Below, piece after piece: positions 19,746 to 30,493 of a DNA stretch of 64,000 nucleotides (the first letter of the stretch is position 1; each line of letters begins with the position of its first letter). Where the stretch lies: contig NZ_BBBI01000004.1 in NCBI RefSeq assembly GCF_001315985.1, positions 62,001 through 126,000 of the forward strand, in the 5' to 3' direction. Below the pieces are notes generated by a model. The model worked only from the letters and a program-made list of their open reading frames with translations. It did no database searches and was not told the origin of the DNA. This DNA is from Vulcanisaeta distributa JCM 11216. Its GTDB lineage: Archaea > Thermoproteota > Thermoprotei > Thermoproteales > Thermocladiaceae. The position numbers and the translations under genes were made by a program.

Positions 19746-21758
19746 TGGTAATGTTCTCAAGTTTACTTGGTGAATTAATGGGATTAATGCTATTATCACC
19801 TATAATACTTGCAGCACCAATAGCTATTTACTGGTTATTTAACCAAGACCCAAGGAAGGCTAGGCCACTGGCCTACTTAGCAGTTATTGGTCTTGGGATC
19901 TCTGCATTAATAGCTACGTACATAGAGGTTGCATTCCCGTGGAAAATTGTAGCTTATAATATGCCATGGATGATCCTACCAACCTCAGGTGGTAGTATTA
20001 CCATATATGTGTCATTCGTAGTTAATTTCCTCAGTCGAAACATGGGCCTACTAACGGCCTGGCTGGCTTCATAATCGGCATTTACAGTCTTGATTACCTA
20101 GCCAATGATTACAGACTTGGTTGGTTCTGGTTCTTCTATAATCTCTTTGCTGCATCCATGTTACTTACTGTGTATGCTAATGACTTATTGTTCATGTTTA
20201 TTGGATGGGAAGGACTTGGCTTTAGTTCATGGGCATTGATAGGGCATTGGTATAAGGATGATGATGAGTTATCCTACGTTGGTAGATTTGGTGAGAAATT
20301 AATTCTCGATAAGCCGGCCTGGACAACACCGTCATATGCAGCCTATAGGGCAATAGCCACAATAAGGTTCGGCGACATGCCGATGCTCGGCGCAATAGCC
20401 GCAATAGGTATACTGGGTGGTTCCCTAATACTAACGCCGGTAAGTGGTGTCTCAGCCATAAACTGGTCACATGTAATATCAACACTCGGCATTGGTGGTA
20501 CCGTAGCCCTACTACTAGCTTTTATGTTTGGTCCGTACACCAAGAGCGCTCAAGTTCCATTCAATGATTGGTTGCTCACAGCAATGACAGGCCCAACATC
20601 AGTCTCAGCATTACTTCACTCGGCAACGATGGTCGCAGCAGGCGTTTACATATTCATGAGATTAACCGAGTCCCTCTACGCAGCTGGCGTTATCACCTAC
20701 CCAGGCGTTGAGATCATGTACCTAGTGACGGTCTACGTAGGACTCCTAACGGCCTTACTCGGCGCGTTGTTTGCGATGATGATTGATGAGAGGAAGGTTA
20801 TCCTGGCGGGATCCACAATGTCCTCACTAGGCTTCATGATGGGCGTGACCGCATTAACGCCGTTTATACCACAATCACCATTTGCAACAATAAACATTGG
20901 TCAATACGTAGTGCCTTTAGCGGTTCTAGTAGCATTCTCATACTTAATAGTCCATGCGTTATCAAAGGCGACGTTATTCCTAGTGAGTGGGCATTTAATA
21001 CACGTAACACACACGAGGTTCAACATGGGTAACCTAGAGTTGGGCAGGAGAATGAAGCTTGCGTTCTACGCCACGTTAGCCGCAGCCATATCCCTTGGCG
21101 GTGTGCCACCACTAGCTGGTTATTGGATACACGCAGCTATGGATGAGGTGGCTACGGAGACTATATCCGTGGTTGGCTACGGCGCGTACATACTAATGCT
21201 ACTGGCTAGCCTGGCCTACGTGGCTTTCCTGGCGAGGTTCACATCCCTAAACTTTATTAAGGGTGAGGTGCCGCATGTTCATGAGGAGCATGGGAAGTAC
21301 CCATTGATGGTTGCTGCCTACGTAATAACAGGTACTGCGGCACTGGCGGCCCTGGCAATACCCTTTGTATTAACGCCAAACATAATCATTGAGGCGGGTA
21401 AAGATCCTGTGGTTATTGCCATAGGTATTGTCTTGTGGGTAATATTCGTAGTCGCGCTGATAAGGCCTAGGTTGGTAATTTAGGATTAATAACGAAGATC
21501 TTCGAGAGGAGGTATTATATACAAGCCTTTATGGATGTGGTTTTAGCGGGCTTTGGCTCTATACTAACGCTTGCCGCATTCTACATTTACAGGGGCATTG
21601 ATATATTCTTCAACTTCATTATACCAGACGCAACAACCGCATTGTCGAGGTACATAAGGACGATACAGAGAGGCTACTTAAGGACTTACCTTGAGATGAT
21701 TCTGGTTACGCTGGCCGTGGCGATACTGATAATATTAATAATAATTGCGTTACTTTAA
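19742..21758 (+). CDS. nuoL: NADH dehydrogenase-type subunit L, frameshifted
   Basis: A large antiporter-like subunit. The middle part has LLFMFIGWEGLGFSSWALIG, FMFGPYTKSAQVPFNDWLLT and AMTGPTSVSALLHSATMVAA, the classic NuoL Glu/Lys/His proton-channel segments. The frame breaks near 20068 (a missing T in GGCTTCATA; the joined text reads WLAFIIGIYSLDYLANDY) and near 21480. The C-terminal piece KIFERRYYIQAFMDVVLAG through the final membrane segment at 21758 is typical of the NuoL end, including the long lateral helix. The joined length of about 672 residues fits the family. It follows nuoM with a 4-nt overlap. Confidence 0.87.
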
Positions 21759-21778
21759 AGTTGAAAGATCTCAAATGA

Positions 21779-22945
21779 TTATTTCCTCATTATTTGTTTT
21801 AGATATTCATTCTTAACATACAATATTAACTTAGGTAGGTCAATGCCCATTGGGCATACCTCCTTACAATTACCAGAGTGGGTGCAGAGCATCGCGGCTG
21901 GTCCTGCCTCCATTATGCCCCCCCTAGTCACGGCTGTCCATGGGATACCCATAGGCCCCGTGTACGGTGGCTTACCGAACCTTGGACCTATGGCCCAGTA
22001 GGTTGGGCAGTGCATGCTGCACCTGCCACACCTTATGCAGAGCAGTATTTCCCAAAGCACTGGATCCTTTGCGGCTTTTCTCCTCCCATTGTCCACAAGT
22101 ACCATGTGGAACTCCTTAGGTCCCTGGGCAGGTGATACCCTGTACAACTCAACATCGGCAGTACTGCTAGGTCCGGCGGTTAGGTTCACGTATGTTGGTG
22201 GGTAAAGCCCCGCATACGCCGCCTGCACGAGGGTCTCGACCATTGCATGGTATAGTGTGGGCACGATCTTCTCGATACCGTCATACACAATATGTACCGG
22301 AGGAAGTACACTGGTCATTCTTATGTTACCCTCATTCTCGACAAGTAATACCGCGCCCGTGTCGGCCGCTATGGCATTGGCCCCGGTAATGCCCACATTA
22401 GCCCTGAAGAACTTGTCCCTAAGGAATTCCCTGGCCCTCTGGGCAATGGCGACTGGGTCTGGCTGTACGTCGATTCCGAGCTTCTCCTTCATTATTTGAG
22501 CAATTCTCTCCTTAGTCATGTGAAGGGCAGGCGCCAGTATGTGGCTTGGTTCCTCATTGGCTATTTGCACCAGGAATTCCCCAAGGTCAGTCTCCCAAAC
22601 CTCATTACCCAACTTCTCAAGGTATGGCCTAAGCTCCGTCTCCGTGGCCACGTTATTCTTACTCATGACAATAACCTTGCCGTTACCCACTATCTTACCC
22701 ACGATTTCCCTAGCCTCCTCAGGCGTCTCGGCGAGGTAGAACCTACCGCCTAATCCCTCCACGGATTTCCTGGTCAGTTCTATGTAATAATCAAAGTTTC
22801 TAATAACTTCCTCCTTTGCCTTCCTAAGTTCCTTTGCCAGATCCATTAGGTATGGGTACTTCCTTAGTATTTCAAAGACGATTACATTAGCAGCCTTCGC
22901 CCTATTTATTGCCACGTCCCAATTGGGTGGCGTGGAGATCTCCAT
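21779..22945 (-). CDS. LutB-like LUD-domain iron-sulfur protein
   Basis: A 388-residue protein. The LUD domain covers about residues 60-290 (IVMSKNNVATETELRPYLEK, VGITGANAIAADTGAVLLVE, RMTSVLPPVHIVYDGIEKIV). The C terminus binds two [4Fe-4S] clusters: CIRCGRCSMHCPTY and CTHSGNCKEVCPMG. This matches LutB of the LutABC lactate oxidation system, which passes electrons from lactate to the chain; no lutA or lutC is in the window. Its 3' end faces NuoL. The frame is intact; ATG at 22945. Confidence 0.8.
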   Translation of the reverse strand: MEISTPPNWDVAINRAKAANVIVFEILRKYPYLMDLAKELRKAKEEVIRNFDYYIELTRKSVEGLGGRFYLAETPEEAREIVGKIVGNGKVIVMSKNNVATETELRPYLEKLGNEVWETDLGEFLVQIANEEPSHILAPALHMTKERIAQIMKEKLGIDVQPDPVAIAQRAREFLRDKFFRANVGITGANAIAADTGAVLLVENEGNIRMTSVLPPVHIVYDGIEKIVPTLYHAMVETLVQAAYAGLYPPTYVNLTAGPSSTADVELYRVSPAQGPKEFHMVLVDNGRRKAAKDPVLWEILLCIRCGRCSMHCPTYWAIGPRFGKPPYTGPMGIPWTAVTRGGIMEAGPAAMLCTHSGNCKEVCPMGIDLPKLILYVKNEYLKQIMRK

Positions 22946-23000
22946 ATTGGTATGTACATTATATTCATATATTTAAATATGAAACTCAACAGTGGTGTAT

Positions 23001-24005
23001 TTACTTGCCGTACCTCCCATGCCACAATTTCATAACCTCATCAGTAATGAATCCACGAACTTTCCCCCCCACTACCTCGCCACCACTAACCAATTCAACA
23101 CCAGGTTCTCCATTCATAACCTCACCAATTACCGAATAATTAACACCTAATCTACCTAGCCTACTAATTGCATCTTGCATTCGCTCTCTCGGTATAGTGG
23201 CTATAAGCATTCCGGAACTTAGGGATTTAAGGGGATCAATACCCAATGCATTAAATATTTGTTTGGTCTCCGGTAATATGGGTATTTTATCCACATCAAT
23301 CTTTAACCGCACATTACTGGCCTCGGCAACCTCAAGTAATCCCTGAAGTAAACCGCCCTCGGTTGGGTCATGCATTGAATTCGCAATATCGGCTAGCTCA
23401 AGGGCCTCCTTAACAATACTTATCTCCCTAAGTAAATTCCTTGCTCTATAAATAACCTCCTTGGGAACACCCCTACTTAATAATTCATCCGTAAAATCAC
23501 TGGCCAGCACAGCCGTTCCCTCTAAAGCCACGTACTTAGTAACAAGGACCAAATCACCTGGTTTAGCCCCTGAGGTTGTTACATAGCGATCGCCAATGCC
23601 GATGGCCATGGTTGATGCAATAACCCTATCAATACCCGGTGTATACTCAGTGTGACCTCCAATTAATGAACCACCCAGTTCACTGAGTGCCTTATTAACA
23701 TCAGACATTATTGCCTTAATACCATCCTCATCAACATCACGCGGTAATAACAAGGTCAGGAGAAACCACCTTGGCTTAATACCCCCCCTAACCGCTATGT
23801 CATTTGCCACGATATTTATCGCAAACCAGCCAATGCCCTCGGCAGCGCCCGTTATTGGGTCAGTGTGTACGGCCATGTACTTATTGCCAACCTTCACTAT
23901 TGCCGCGTCCTCGCCAACCCTAGGACCAATTATGACGTCTCCATCCTCAATACCTAGGTTCGTAAAAATAATCCTCCTTAGAGCATCATTACTTAACTTA
24001 ACCAT
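23001..24005 (-). CDS. AIR synthase-related (HypE-like) protein
   Basis: A 334-residue member of the PurM/HypE/SelD fold. It has GEDAAIVKVGNKYMAVHTDP near the N terminus, IVANDIAVRGG at about residue 67, GGSLIGGHTEYTPGIDRVIA in the middle and MHDPTEGGLLQGLLEVAEAS, the conserved DPTEGG loop, at about residue 211. Such proteins bind ATP and make or use activated one-carbon, carbamoyl or selenide groups. No hyp genes lie nearby and the C-terminal Cys of true HypE is absent, so the reaction is unknown. AVRGGIKPRW contains a C7 run; AVRGIKPRW is the usual form. Confidence 0.75.
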   Translation of the reverse strand: MVKLSNDALRRIIFTNLGIEDGDVIIGPRVGEDAAIVKVGNKYMAVHTDPITGAAEGIGWFAINIVANDIAVRGGIKPRWFLLTLLLPRDVDEDGIKAIMSDVNKALSELGGSLIGGHTEYTPGIDRVIASTMAIGIGDRYVTTSGAKPGDLVLVTKYVALEGTAVLASDFTDELLSRGVPKEVIYRARNLLREISIVKEALELADIANSMHDPTEGGLLQGLLEVAEASNVRLKIDVDKIPILPETKQIFNALGIDPLKSLSSGMLIATIPRERMQDAISRLGRLGVNYSVIGEVMNGEPGVELVSGGEVVGGKVRGFITDEVMKLWHGRYGK

Positions 24006-24095
24006 TACTGGGGGGGTTTTGTTCGGGGGGGGTCATTTAAGGGTTCAGGTTAAGGTAGGTAAGGTTAATATAGATGATTAACGTATTGACAAGAG

Positions 24096-25347
24096 ATGAC
24101 AACACCACGTGAAATATACGAGAGATCTCTTGAGGCGCTGAAGGTAATTAAGGACGCACAGGCAAGGGGGGGCCTTATACATAGAACGCCGTTGATAAGA
24201 TCCGAGACATTAAGCGGTATAGCTGGTGCAAATGTTTGGTTAAAACTCGAGGCCCTTCAGAAAACCGGGTCATTTAAGGTTAGGGGCGCCTATTTCGCAA
24301 TTAACAATATTGCTAATAGGCTTGGTGCTGGGCATGTTGTAACAGCATCAGCGGGTAACCATGCACAGGGCGTGGCATACTCAGCAAGTTTAGTTGGTAT
24401 TAAGGCAACGGTGGTCATGCCACAGTACACCCCCCCTGGATTAAGATAGCGAGGACCAGGAAGTATGGAGCTGACGTGATACTTCATGGAGAATCATATA
24501 GCGAGGCTGAGGATTACGCCACAAAGTTGGCGAAGGAATTAGGGGCTTACTATGTACATGCCTATAACGACCCTGATGTAATAGCTGGTCAAGGAACTAT
24601 AGGCTTTGAAATACTTGAGGACCTTAATAATATCGACTACGTAATTGTACCAATTGGCGGTGGAGGCTTAATTTCAGGTATTGCATCCGTGATTAAGACC
24701 GTTAATCCCAAGGTTAGGGTTATCGGGGGGGTACAGAGCGAGGGTGCGCCAGGGGGGGCCTACCTAAGCCTTAAAAGTGGTAAGATAGTTACCGTGGAGA
24801 GAGTTGATACAATAGCTGATGGCATAGCCGTTAAGAGGATTGGTGACCTAACCTTCAAATTAATGAGTGAATTGCTCGATGATATAGTCCTGGTAAATGA
24901 CCTAGAAATTGCTAAGGCAATACTCACCATAGCCGAGAGCGTGAAGGTCATAGCGGAGGCGCCGGCGCCGCCAGTGTGGCTGCCCTGATAAGTAATAAGG
25001 TTAAGGTTAGTGGTAATGTGGTTGCTGTTGTAAGTGGTGGCAATATTGACATGAGTATGCTGTTCAGGGTAATTAGTAAGGCGTTGGCCCTCGAGGGCAG
25101 GATTGTAAAGATAAGTGGTTTATTGCCGGATAGGCCGGGCATGCTTGGTAAGGTCACGACAACCCTAGGCGAACTAGGGGGGGTTAACGTGCTTGATGTT
25201 TTCCATGAGAGGTTCGACCCAACAATAACGCCAGGCTACGCAGAGGTCTCATTCATCGTGGAACTACCGCCTGAGGAGGATGCCGCAGGTAAGGTCATCA
25301 ATAGGCTTAGGGAGCTCGGCTTTAACTTCAATATTGAGAAACCATAA
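24096..25347 (+). CDS. Threonine ammonia-lyase (threonine dehydratase), frameshifted
   Basis: PLP enzyme converting threonine to 2-oxobutanoate and ammonia, the entry to isoleucine synthesis or catabolism. LQKTGSFKVRGAYFAI holds the PLP lysine; ASAGNHAQGVAYSA and VPIGGGGLISGI are the Ser and Gly loops. A C-terminal ACT domain (VVAVVSGGNIDMSMLFRVIS to VSFIVELPPEEDA) suggests allosteric control. The frame breaks at the C7 run near 24430 (five or eight C would read TPWIKIARTRKYGAD) and near 24962 (a missing G; GAGAASVAALIS continues). RidA follows 32 nt downstream and removes the reactive enamine/imine product. About 410 residues when joined. Confidence 0.9.
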
Positions 25348-25379
25348 TGCTTTAAAGTACGTGGCATTAATCCTTAATA

Positions 25380-25763
25380 ATGCCCAGGGCAACGGTATTT
25401 ACGGAGAAGGCGCCTAAACCAATAGGCCCATACTCACAGGCCGTGCAGGTTGGCAACTTCCTATTCGTCAGTGGGCAGATACCCATTGATCCATCCACGG
25501 GGCAGTTAGTCAAGGGCGGCATTAAGGAACAAACTGAGAGGGTTCTCGAGAATATTAAGGCCATTCTCGAGGCCGCCGGTTACTCGTTGAGTAACGTTGC
25601 TTGGGTCTTTGTAGCACTCAAGGACTTGAGCAAGTTCTCAGAATTTAATGAGGTTTATTCAAGGTACTTCAGGGAAAGCCCGCCGGCACGTATTACTGTT
25701 GAGGTGAGTAATTTACCCAGTGGTGCTTTGGTGGAGATATCCGTTATAGCCGTTAAGGATTAG
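25380..25763 (+). CDS. ridA: RidA family 2-iminobutanoate/2-iminopropanoate deaminase
   Basis: A 127-residue trimeric enzyme that hydrolyses the enamine/imine products of PLP dehydratases. [20 protein letters not shown] is the family opening, [20 protein letters not shown] follows, and the catalytic Arg lies in [20 protein letters not shown], all at the expected places. It sits immediately after the threonine dehydratase gene, which is the substrate source, and is probably cotranscribed. The frame is intact. Confidence 0.93.
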   Translation: MPRATVFTEKAPKPIGPYSQAVQVGNFLFVSGQIPIDPSTGQLVKGGIKEQTERVLENIKAILEAAGYSLSNVAWVFVALKDLSKFSEFNEVYSRYFRESPPARITVEVSNLPSGALVEISVIAVKD

Positions 25764-25835
25764 GCAATTAAATCAATTTAATTAATTATATGCATTATTC
25801 TTATTAATGATTAGGGAATGAATTAGCGTATCTTT

Positions 25836-26559
25836 GTGAGTAATTCGGTTATTAGGTTTGGTCGGGATCGCGTAACCGTCTCTGAAATAGCCCAACAACT
25901 TTATTGTGAATACAAGTTACATTTGTCAATAATTGAGGGCAGAGTTCAAACTCCAGCATGGAAACAGGCATATTAATTCATGACGAGGTATTCAGGGTAG
26001 GAGAGTTAATGAGGAGGAGTTCATTAATGCTGTCAAGAGTAATGAGTTTGTAGTTGCGACGTTACCATTAATGATTAATATAGGCGGAATTAACGTAATT
26101 GGCATACCAGATGCCGTAGTGTTTATGAGGGGTGTTGCCAAGGCTGTCATTGAGTTAAAGACGAGTAATAGGTGGTTGGACAGGTTATTTGATAGTGAGT
26201 ATGTGCAGGCGCAGTTGTATGCATACTTAATTAACAAGCTGGGCTTAGGCGTTGATCCTCTCGTTATGGTGGTGAAGATGAAGCGTGATGTGGGTATTAC
26301 GGAGAAACTACGTAGGGATATATTTTCCAACGCAATTAAGTACCTAATGAGTGCCGTGGAGTTGCCGGCCAAGGTCAGGTTTAGGGACTACACAATGTAC
26401 ATTAACGAATTCGACAGGTCAATAGAGGCGCACCTTAGGTGGGCCCTTGATTATTGGCTAATGCGTAGGGAACCTAGGGCTGCGCCATCAATTGGTAAAT
26501 GCGCCGTATGTGAGTTTAACGGTAAGTGCCCATTCAGGATCTACGGCCCAATGCAGTGA
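25836..26559 (+). CDS. Cas4-like Fe-S PD-(D/E)XK nuclease, frameshifted
   Basis: GTG at 25836 opens RDRVTVSEIAQQLYCEYKLH with the N-terminal Cys. After breaks near 25962 and 26005 the frame continues with VNEEEFINAVKSNEFVVATL and the nuclease core INVIGIPDAVVFMRG and AVIELKTSNRW (the D...E-x-K motif), then QAQLYAYLI and the C-terminal CAVCEFNGKCPF. One N-terminal and three C-terminal cysteines around a RecB core is the Cas4/AddB-type layout. About 240 residues joined. It is 32 kb from the CRISPR array and has no cas neighbours, so a role in repair rather than adaptation is possible. Confidence 0.7.
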
Positions 26560-26582
26560 AAGCCGAAGTCCATCATCCCTTC

Positions 26583-27047
26583 TTACTCCTCAATAACCTC
26601 GTTGTACTTTTGAGCCCGCTTTAGGTTCATGCGCCTCAGCACTGATAATACCTGGTCAATGTACTTATTCACCTCGTTTTCATTCAGCCCTTTATCCTTA
26701 ATTATCACTTCCATAACCCTGGCGTAGCTCCTATACTCCTCATTTAACCTTCTCCAGGGTATGCCCTTCAATGACTGCATCAGCTCCTCATTAATCGGCA
26801 ATAACTTCTTAAGCATTAGGAACGAGATTATTGGGTAACCAATGTAGCCCCTATGCACGGTTCCATTATCCGTACTATCAACCTCCCTCTTGGAAACATC
26901 CACATAGACCTTATACATCCTCGTACCATCTGAGGACTTAACCACTGCCTCCTTATCATTAATCACCTCAACCCTACCATCAGCAAGGGCCCCAAGGGCC
27001 TCGAGAACCTTAATCCTAGGCGGCATCCTTAGGTAAGTGGAGCTCAC
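26583..27047 (-). CDS. Uncharacterised protein
   Basis: A 154-residue protein, ATG at 27047. The N-terminal part (RIKVLEALGALADGRVEVIN and RMYKVYVDVSKREVDSTDNG) is a small alpha-beta unit. The rest is helical and basic: YIGYPIISFLMLKKLLPINE, SYARVMEVIIKDKGLNENEV, VLSVLRRMNLKRAQKYNEVI. No recognised motif. It is convergent with the Cas4-like gene and divergent from moeA. The intact frame and normal composition support a real gene; the function is unknown. Confidence 0.5.
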   Translation of the reverse strand: MSSTYLRMPPRIKVLEALGALADGRVEVINDKEAVVKSSDGTRMYKVYVDVSKREVDSTDNGTVHRGYIGYPIISFLMLKKLLPINEELMQSLKGIPWRRLNEEYRSYARVMEVIIKDKGLNENEVNKYIDQVLSVLRRMNLKRAQKYNEVIEE

Positions 27048-27131
27048 GTAATTATTGCATAACCCTCATTTTTAAGCCATTTTAATAACCTGATTAAAGT
27101 TAAATGCCATAAAAAGCACTAGGGCCTTAGC

Positions 27132-28413
27132 ATGGGATTCAAGGCTACGAAGACCATAGACCAGGTACTTAATGAGGCCATTAAGTACATTAGGCATGTA
27201 CCCAGGATAATCGAGGTAACCCTAAGCGAGTCGCTGAATAAGTACATTGCCGAGGATATAACGGCTAGGTTTGACGTACCCGGATTCAACAGGTCTGCAG
27301 TTGATGGATACGCCGTGAGGAGTGCGGATACGTTTGGTGCCTCGCCAACAAACCCAATAACGCTTAGGGTCGTGGGATTCATGGCCGTCGGTGATGACCC
27401 AGGTAAGTACTCATTAAATCCAGGTGAGGCAGTTGAGATAAGCACAGGCGCTCCATTACCCATCAACGCGGATGCCGTGGTCATGTACGAAGATACACGA
27501 AGGTCTGGCGATTACGTTGAAGTGCTGAGGCCCGTACCACCCATGGGTAACGTATCAAGGAGGGGGGGGAGGATGTTAGGGCAAATGAGGTGATGTATAG
27601 GAGGGGGGGGATGAAGATTCTTCCTGGGATTTAGGGGGGGTGCTGGCGTCAATGGGTGTTTACAGGGTTAAGGTGTTCTCACCGAGGGTTGCAATAATAA
27701 GTACCGGCAATGAGCTCATGGAGGTAACGGATGTACCGGTTAATGGGCCACCGCCTGGCAGGGTGATTAATAGTTCAAGGTTTGTGATTGAGGGGGGGTT
27801 ACTTAAATCCCTTGGTTGTGAACCGAATTACTTGGGCATTGTTGGTGATAATGAGGATGGGATTGCGAGTACTGTGGGTAACGCCCTTAAGGATTATGAT
27901 GCTGTAATTACGACGGGCGGAGTATCCGTGGGTAAGGTCGATTATACCATAAGGGCCGTGTCAAGGTTAAACCCTGAGTATTTAAACCATGGACTTTCAA
28001 TCAGGCCTGGAAGACCAAATAGTATAGCAGTGGTTAATGGTAAGCCCATCTTCATGCTTAGTGGTTTTCCCGTGGCTGCGGCAACTGGTTTTGATGTATT
28101 GGTAAGGCCTATTTTGCTGCACATGATGGGTGCCATTGATGATCCCAAACCAGTCATTAAGGGGGGGGTCCTAACTAGGAGGGTTTCAACTCCCGTTAAT
28201 ACTAGGTCTTTCGTTAGGGTTAGGGTTTACCTGGGTAGGGATGGTAGGGTCTATGTTGAGCCATTGGCATTGACGGGTAGTGGCATACTTAGTACTTTGG
28301 TTAGGGGGGGTAATGGTATCCTTGTTGTTCCTGAGAATAGGGAGGGTTTTGATGAGGGTGATGAGGTTGAGATCACATTAATTAGGCCATTATTCGTAGA
28401 TGAGACACGATAA
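27132..28413 (+). CDS. moeA: Molybdopterin molybdenumtransferase MoeA, frameshifted
   Basis: Inserts molybdate or tungstate into adenylylated molybdopterin, needed for the tungsto/molybdoenzymes of these organisms. N-terminal ARFDVPGFNRSAVDGYAVRS and STGAPLPINADAVVMYEDT are typical; the MPT-binding domain has ISTGNELME, ITTGGVSVGKVDYT and RPGRPNSIAV, with KPIFMLSGFPVAAATGFDVL. The frame is lost at the G8 run near 27562 (six G would read RRGEDVRANEVMYRRG) and regained near 27626 by a missing G in CCTGGGATTTAG. The G7 run after ATTTA adds a Gly in DLGVLASMG. Joined length is about 425 residues. Confidence 0.9.
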
Positions 28414-28449
28414 AGATAGCTTTTTAATCTAGCCTACTTAGTCCTCCCT

Positions 28450-28923
28450 TTGAAGGCGATGTCATCTTCAATTCCTGAATACTTAAGACAATCAGTGAAG
28501 GTTAAAGAAACCATAGATGGTGTGGAGGTTAATTCATTTAGGGTGCCTCCGCACAAGTTCTTTGTTAATGAGGAAATAACATACCTAACCTTGCCGCTCA
28601 ATGTTGATGAGAAGGTCATAATGAATAAGATAAATGAGTTAAAGCTTGGTAGAAAAACAATTGAGAAATTATATGCAATAAGGCTTGATGCCGATCCATG
28701 GCAATACAACGAACTTGAATTACCAGACCTACTCAGTAACGAGATTGACGGCACGGCCATGGAGAATAAAGGCAACGTGATATACTCAGTCTATATCCAT
28801 GTGAATGGTATTAAGAACTTCCTTAAAATTATAGCATTTAAGTACGTAAGCTATGTTGAGATAGACATCATAAGACTTGCGGGCTATAGGGGGGGAGTAA
28901 TCAGATACCTTATTCATTTCTAA
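28450..28923 (+). CDS. Uncharacterised protein
   Basis: A 157-residue protein; TTG 28450 or ATG 28459 are possible starts. It alternates strands and helices: VKETIDGVEVNSFRVPPHKF, LPLNVDEKVIMNKINELKLG and FLKIIAFKYVSYVEIDIIRL, ending GYRGGVIRYLIHF, where the Gly-Gly comes from a G7 run. No family is recognised. It converges on the nurA gene with a 12-nt gap. Function unknown. Confidence 0.5.
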   Translation: MKAMSSSIPEYLRQSVKVKETIDGVEVNSFRVPPHKFFVNEEITYLTLPLNVDEKVIMNKINELKLGRKTIEKLYAIRLDADPWQYNELELPDLLSNEIDGTAMENKGNVIYSVYIHVNGIKNFLKIIAFKYVSYVEIDIIRLAGYRGGVIRYLIHF

Positions 28924-28935
28924 GGCAATAGACGA

Positions 28936-30363
28936 TTAATCCTGGGCCTCCTCGGGCTGAGGATTTAAATCAATATTAAACGCCATACCAAACCTCCTCT
29001 TTGTTTGTATCTTTAACTTATTTACAGCTGCCATTACATACTCAAGGAATTGATCCTCACCGAAATTGGCATACTCATGGGCAAGCCAAAGCAATTTATT
29101 ATAATGTATTGGATCTCTATACATACTCATTAATAAGTTTAAGTGATCATTAATGTCTATTTTATCATAAAATAATTTCCAGGGAACTCCCTGATTAAAC
29201 ATTGGCCAGTCATAATACGGTATCTCGACCGTAATTGGACTATCGCTTTCATGGAACTTAACATACGTCATCACTATCCTCGGAAAATTCACCAATACCC
29301 TCCTAACCCTGTTAAGTTCATCGGCGATGTCTAGGTTACCGTAATCATCAACAGTCCTTAACCCCCCCTCACTATCCTCAATCCTATCCTTAATGAACTT
29401 AAGGAGATTATCCACCTGAGTCAATGACTTATGGTTTAGGTACGCATCCATGGCACCAATCAATAGCCTTCTAGTCGTTCCAATCCTGATACCCTGCCCC
29501 CCCCTAGCCAATTCCTCCAGAAGTATCACATCAGATATCGACTGACTAAGCACCATCCTAATGCCAATCCTAATCAGGTCCTTATGAACACCATTATAGT
29601 TCTTGGCCAATGACAATAACTTATTCCTATAATTCCTGATCCAGACAATGCTATACCAATCAATACCCCCCCTATTAAGTACATCAAGTAACTCCTTACT
29701 AACATTGATAAAAGGCGCATCACTAAGTATGATTTCCTTAAGGGCCTTAAACAATATGTAGTCCTTAAAGATCTTCAACTTGGAGTCCTTAGCTACAAAA
29801 ATAATATTAACACCTAGTTCCCTAGCCCTGTCAAGCAAATTATACAGACTTTCTAAGGCCCTTATTACCTCAGGTATGTAATAGAGATCCAGGAATCCCT
29901 TGGTTAAGATGAGTTCGTGAATCAATGCCGTAACCTTAGCGTATAAACTACCATCCAGCAATAGAAAGCTGTACCTACCACCAGTTATTGCCCTTAATGC
30001 AACCTCGCTCTCTATGTACGACAATAATACCCACTTAATAGATGGCGTGAATACTGGTACCCAATTCACAATGACATCTCTGGTCGGTTGTTCACCGGCA
30101 TTATTAACCGCAATAGCCCTCGCAATTACTATGGCGCTCCCATCCCTAAGCTCAAGCTCCCTAACACCACCATCAACAGCGACAGCCTTAGCATCACTGG
30201 CCCTATTAAGTACTGGGAGGGGGGGTTTCCAGAGATCCTTAATATCACTGGCATTGATTATCCTACTCAACATATCATGTGCTGCATTAATCCTCCTCAT
30301 ACCGTGAGCTCCGTTAAGTTCGATTAATCGTTTATAGTAAATATCGTAGAATATGTCGGCCAC
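28936..30363 (-). CDS. nurA: NurA 5'-3' nuclease
   Basis: A 475-residue NurA-domain protein. KAVAVDGGVRELELRDGSAI carries the first acidic metal ligand and FLLLDGSLYAKVTALIHEL the second, followed by LLDRARELGVNIIFVAKDSK, the family's third conserved region. NurA degrades DNA ends together with the HerA translocase. Longer than minimal NurA (about 340-400), with a helical C terminus. HerA is at 963-2592, far from here, whereas many archaea keep the two genes adjacent. Frame intact with three C7 runs in phase. Confidence 0.82.
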   Translation of the reverse strand: MADIFYDIYYKRLIELNGAHGMRRINAAHDMLSRIINASDIKDLWKPPLPVLNRASDAKAVAVDGGVRELELRDGSAIVIARAIAVNNAGEQPTRDVIVNWVPVFTPSIKWVLLSYIESEVALRAITGGRYSFLLLDGSLYAKVTALIHELILTKGFLDLYYIPEVIRALESLYNLLDRARELGVNIIFVAKDSKLKIFKDYILFKALKEIILSDAPFINVSKELLDVLNRGGIDWYSIVWIRNYRNKLLSLAKNYNGVHKDLIRIGIRMVLSQSISDVILLEELARGGQGIRIGTTRRLLIGAMDAYLNHKSLTQVDNLLKFIKDRIEDSEGGLRTVDDYGNLDIADELNRVRRVLVNFPRIVMTYVKFHESDSPITVEIPYYDWPMFNQGVPWKLFYDKIDINDHLNLLMSMYRDPIHYNKLLWLAHEYANFGEDQFLEYVMAAVNKLKIQTKRRFGMAFNIDLNPQPEEAQD

Positions 30364-30493
30364 TAAGCATTAATGGCTCAATATTATAATAGTTTTTGCT
30401 TATTAGTATACCACTGAGTACAGTGTAAGTTTTAATGCAATACCTGAGCGCCATAAGGCGACATTACATTATAGTAAATATTTATTAATAGGC

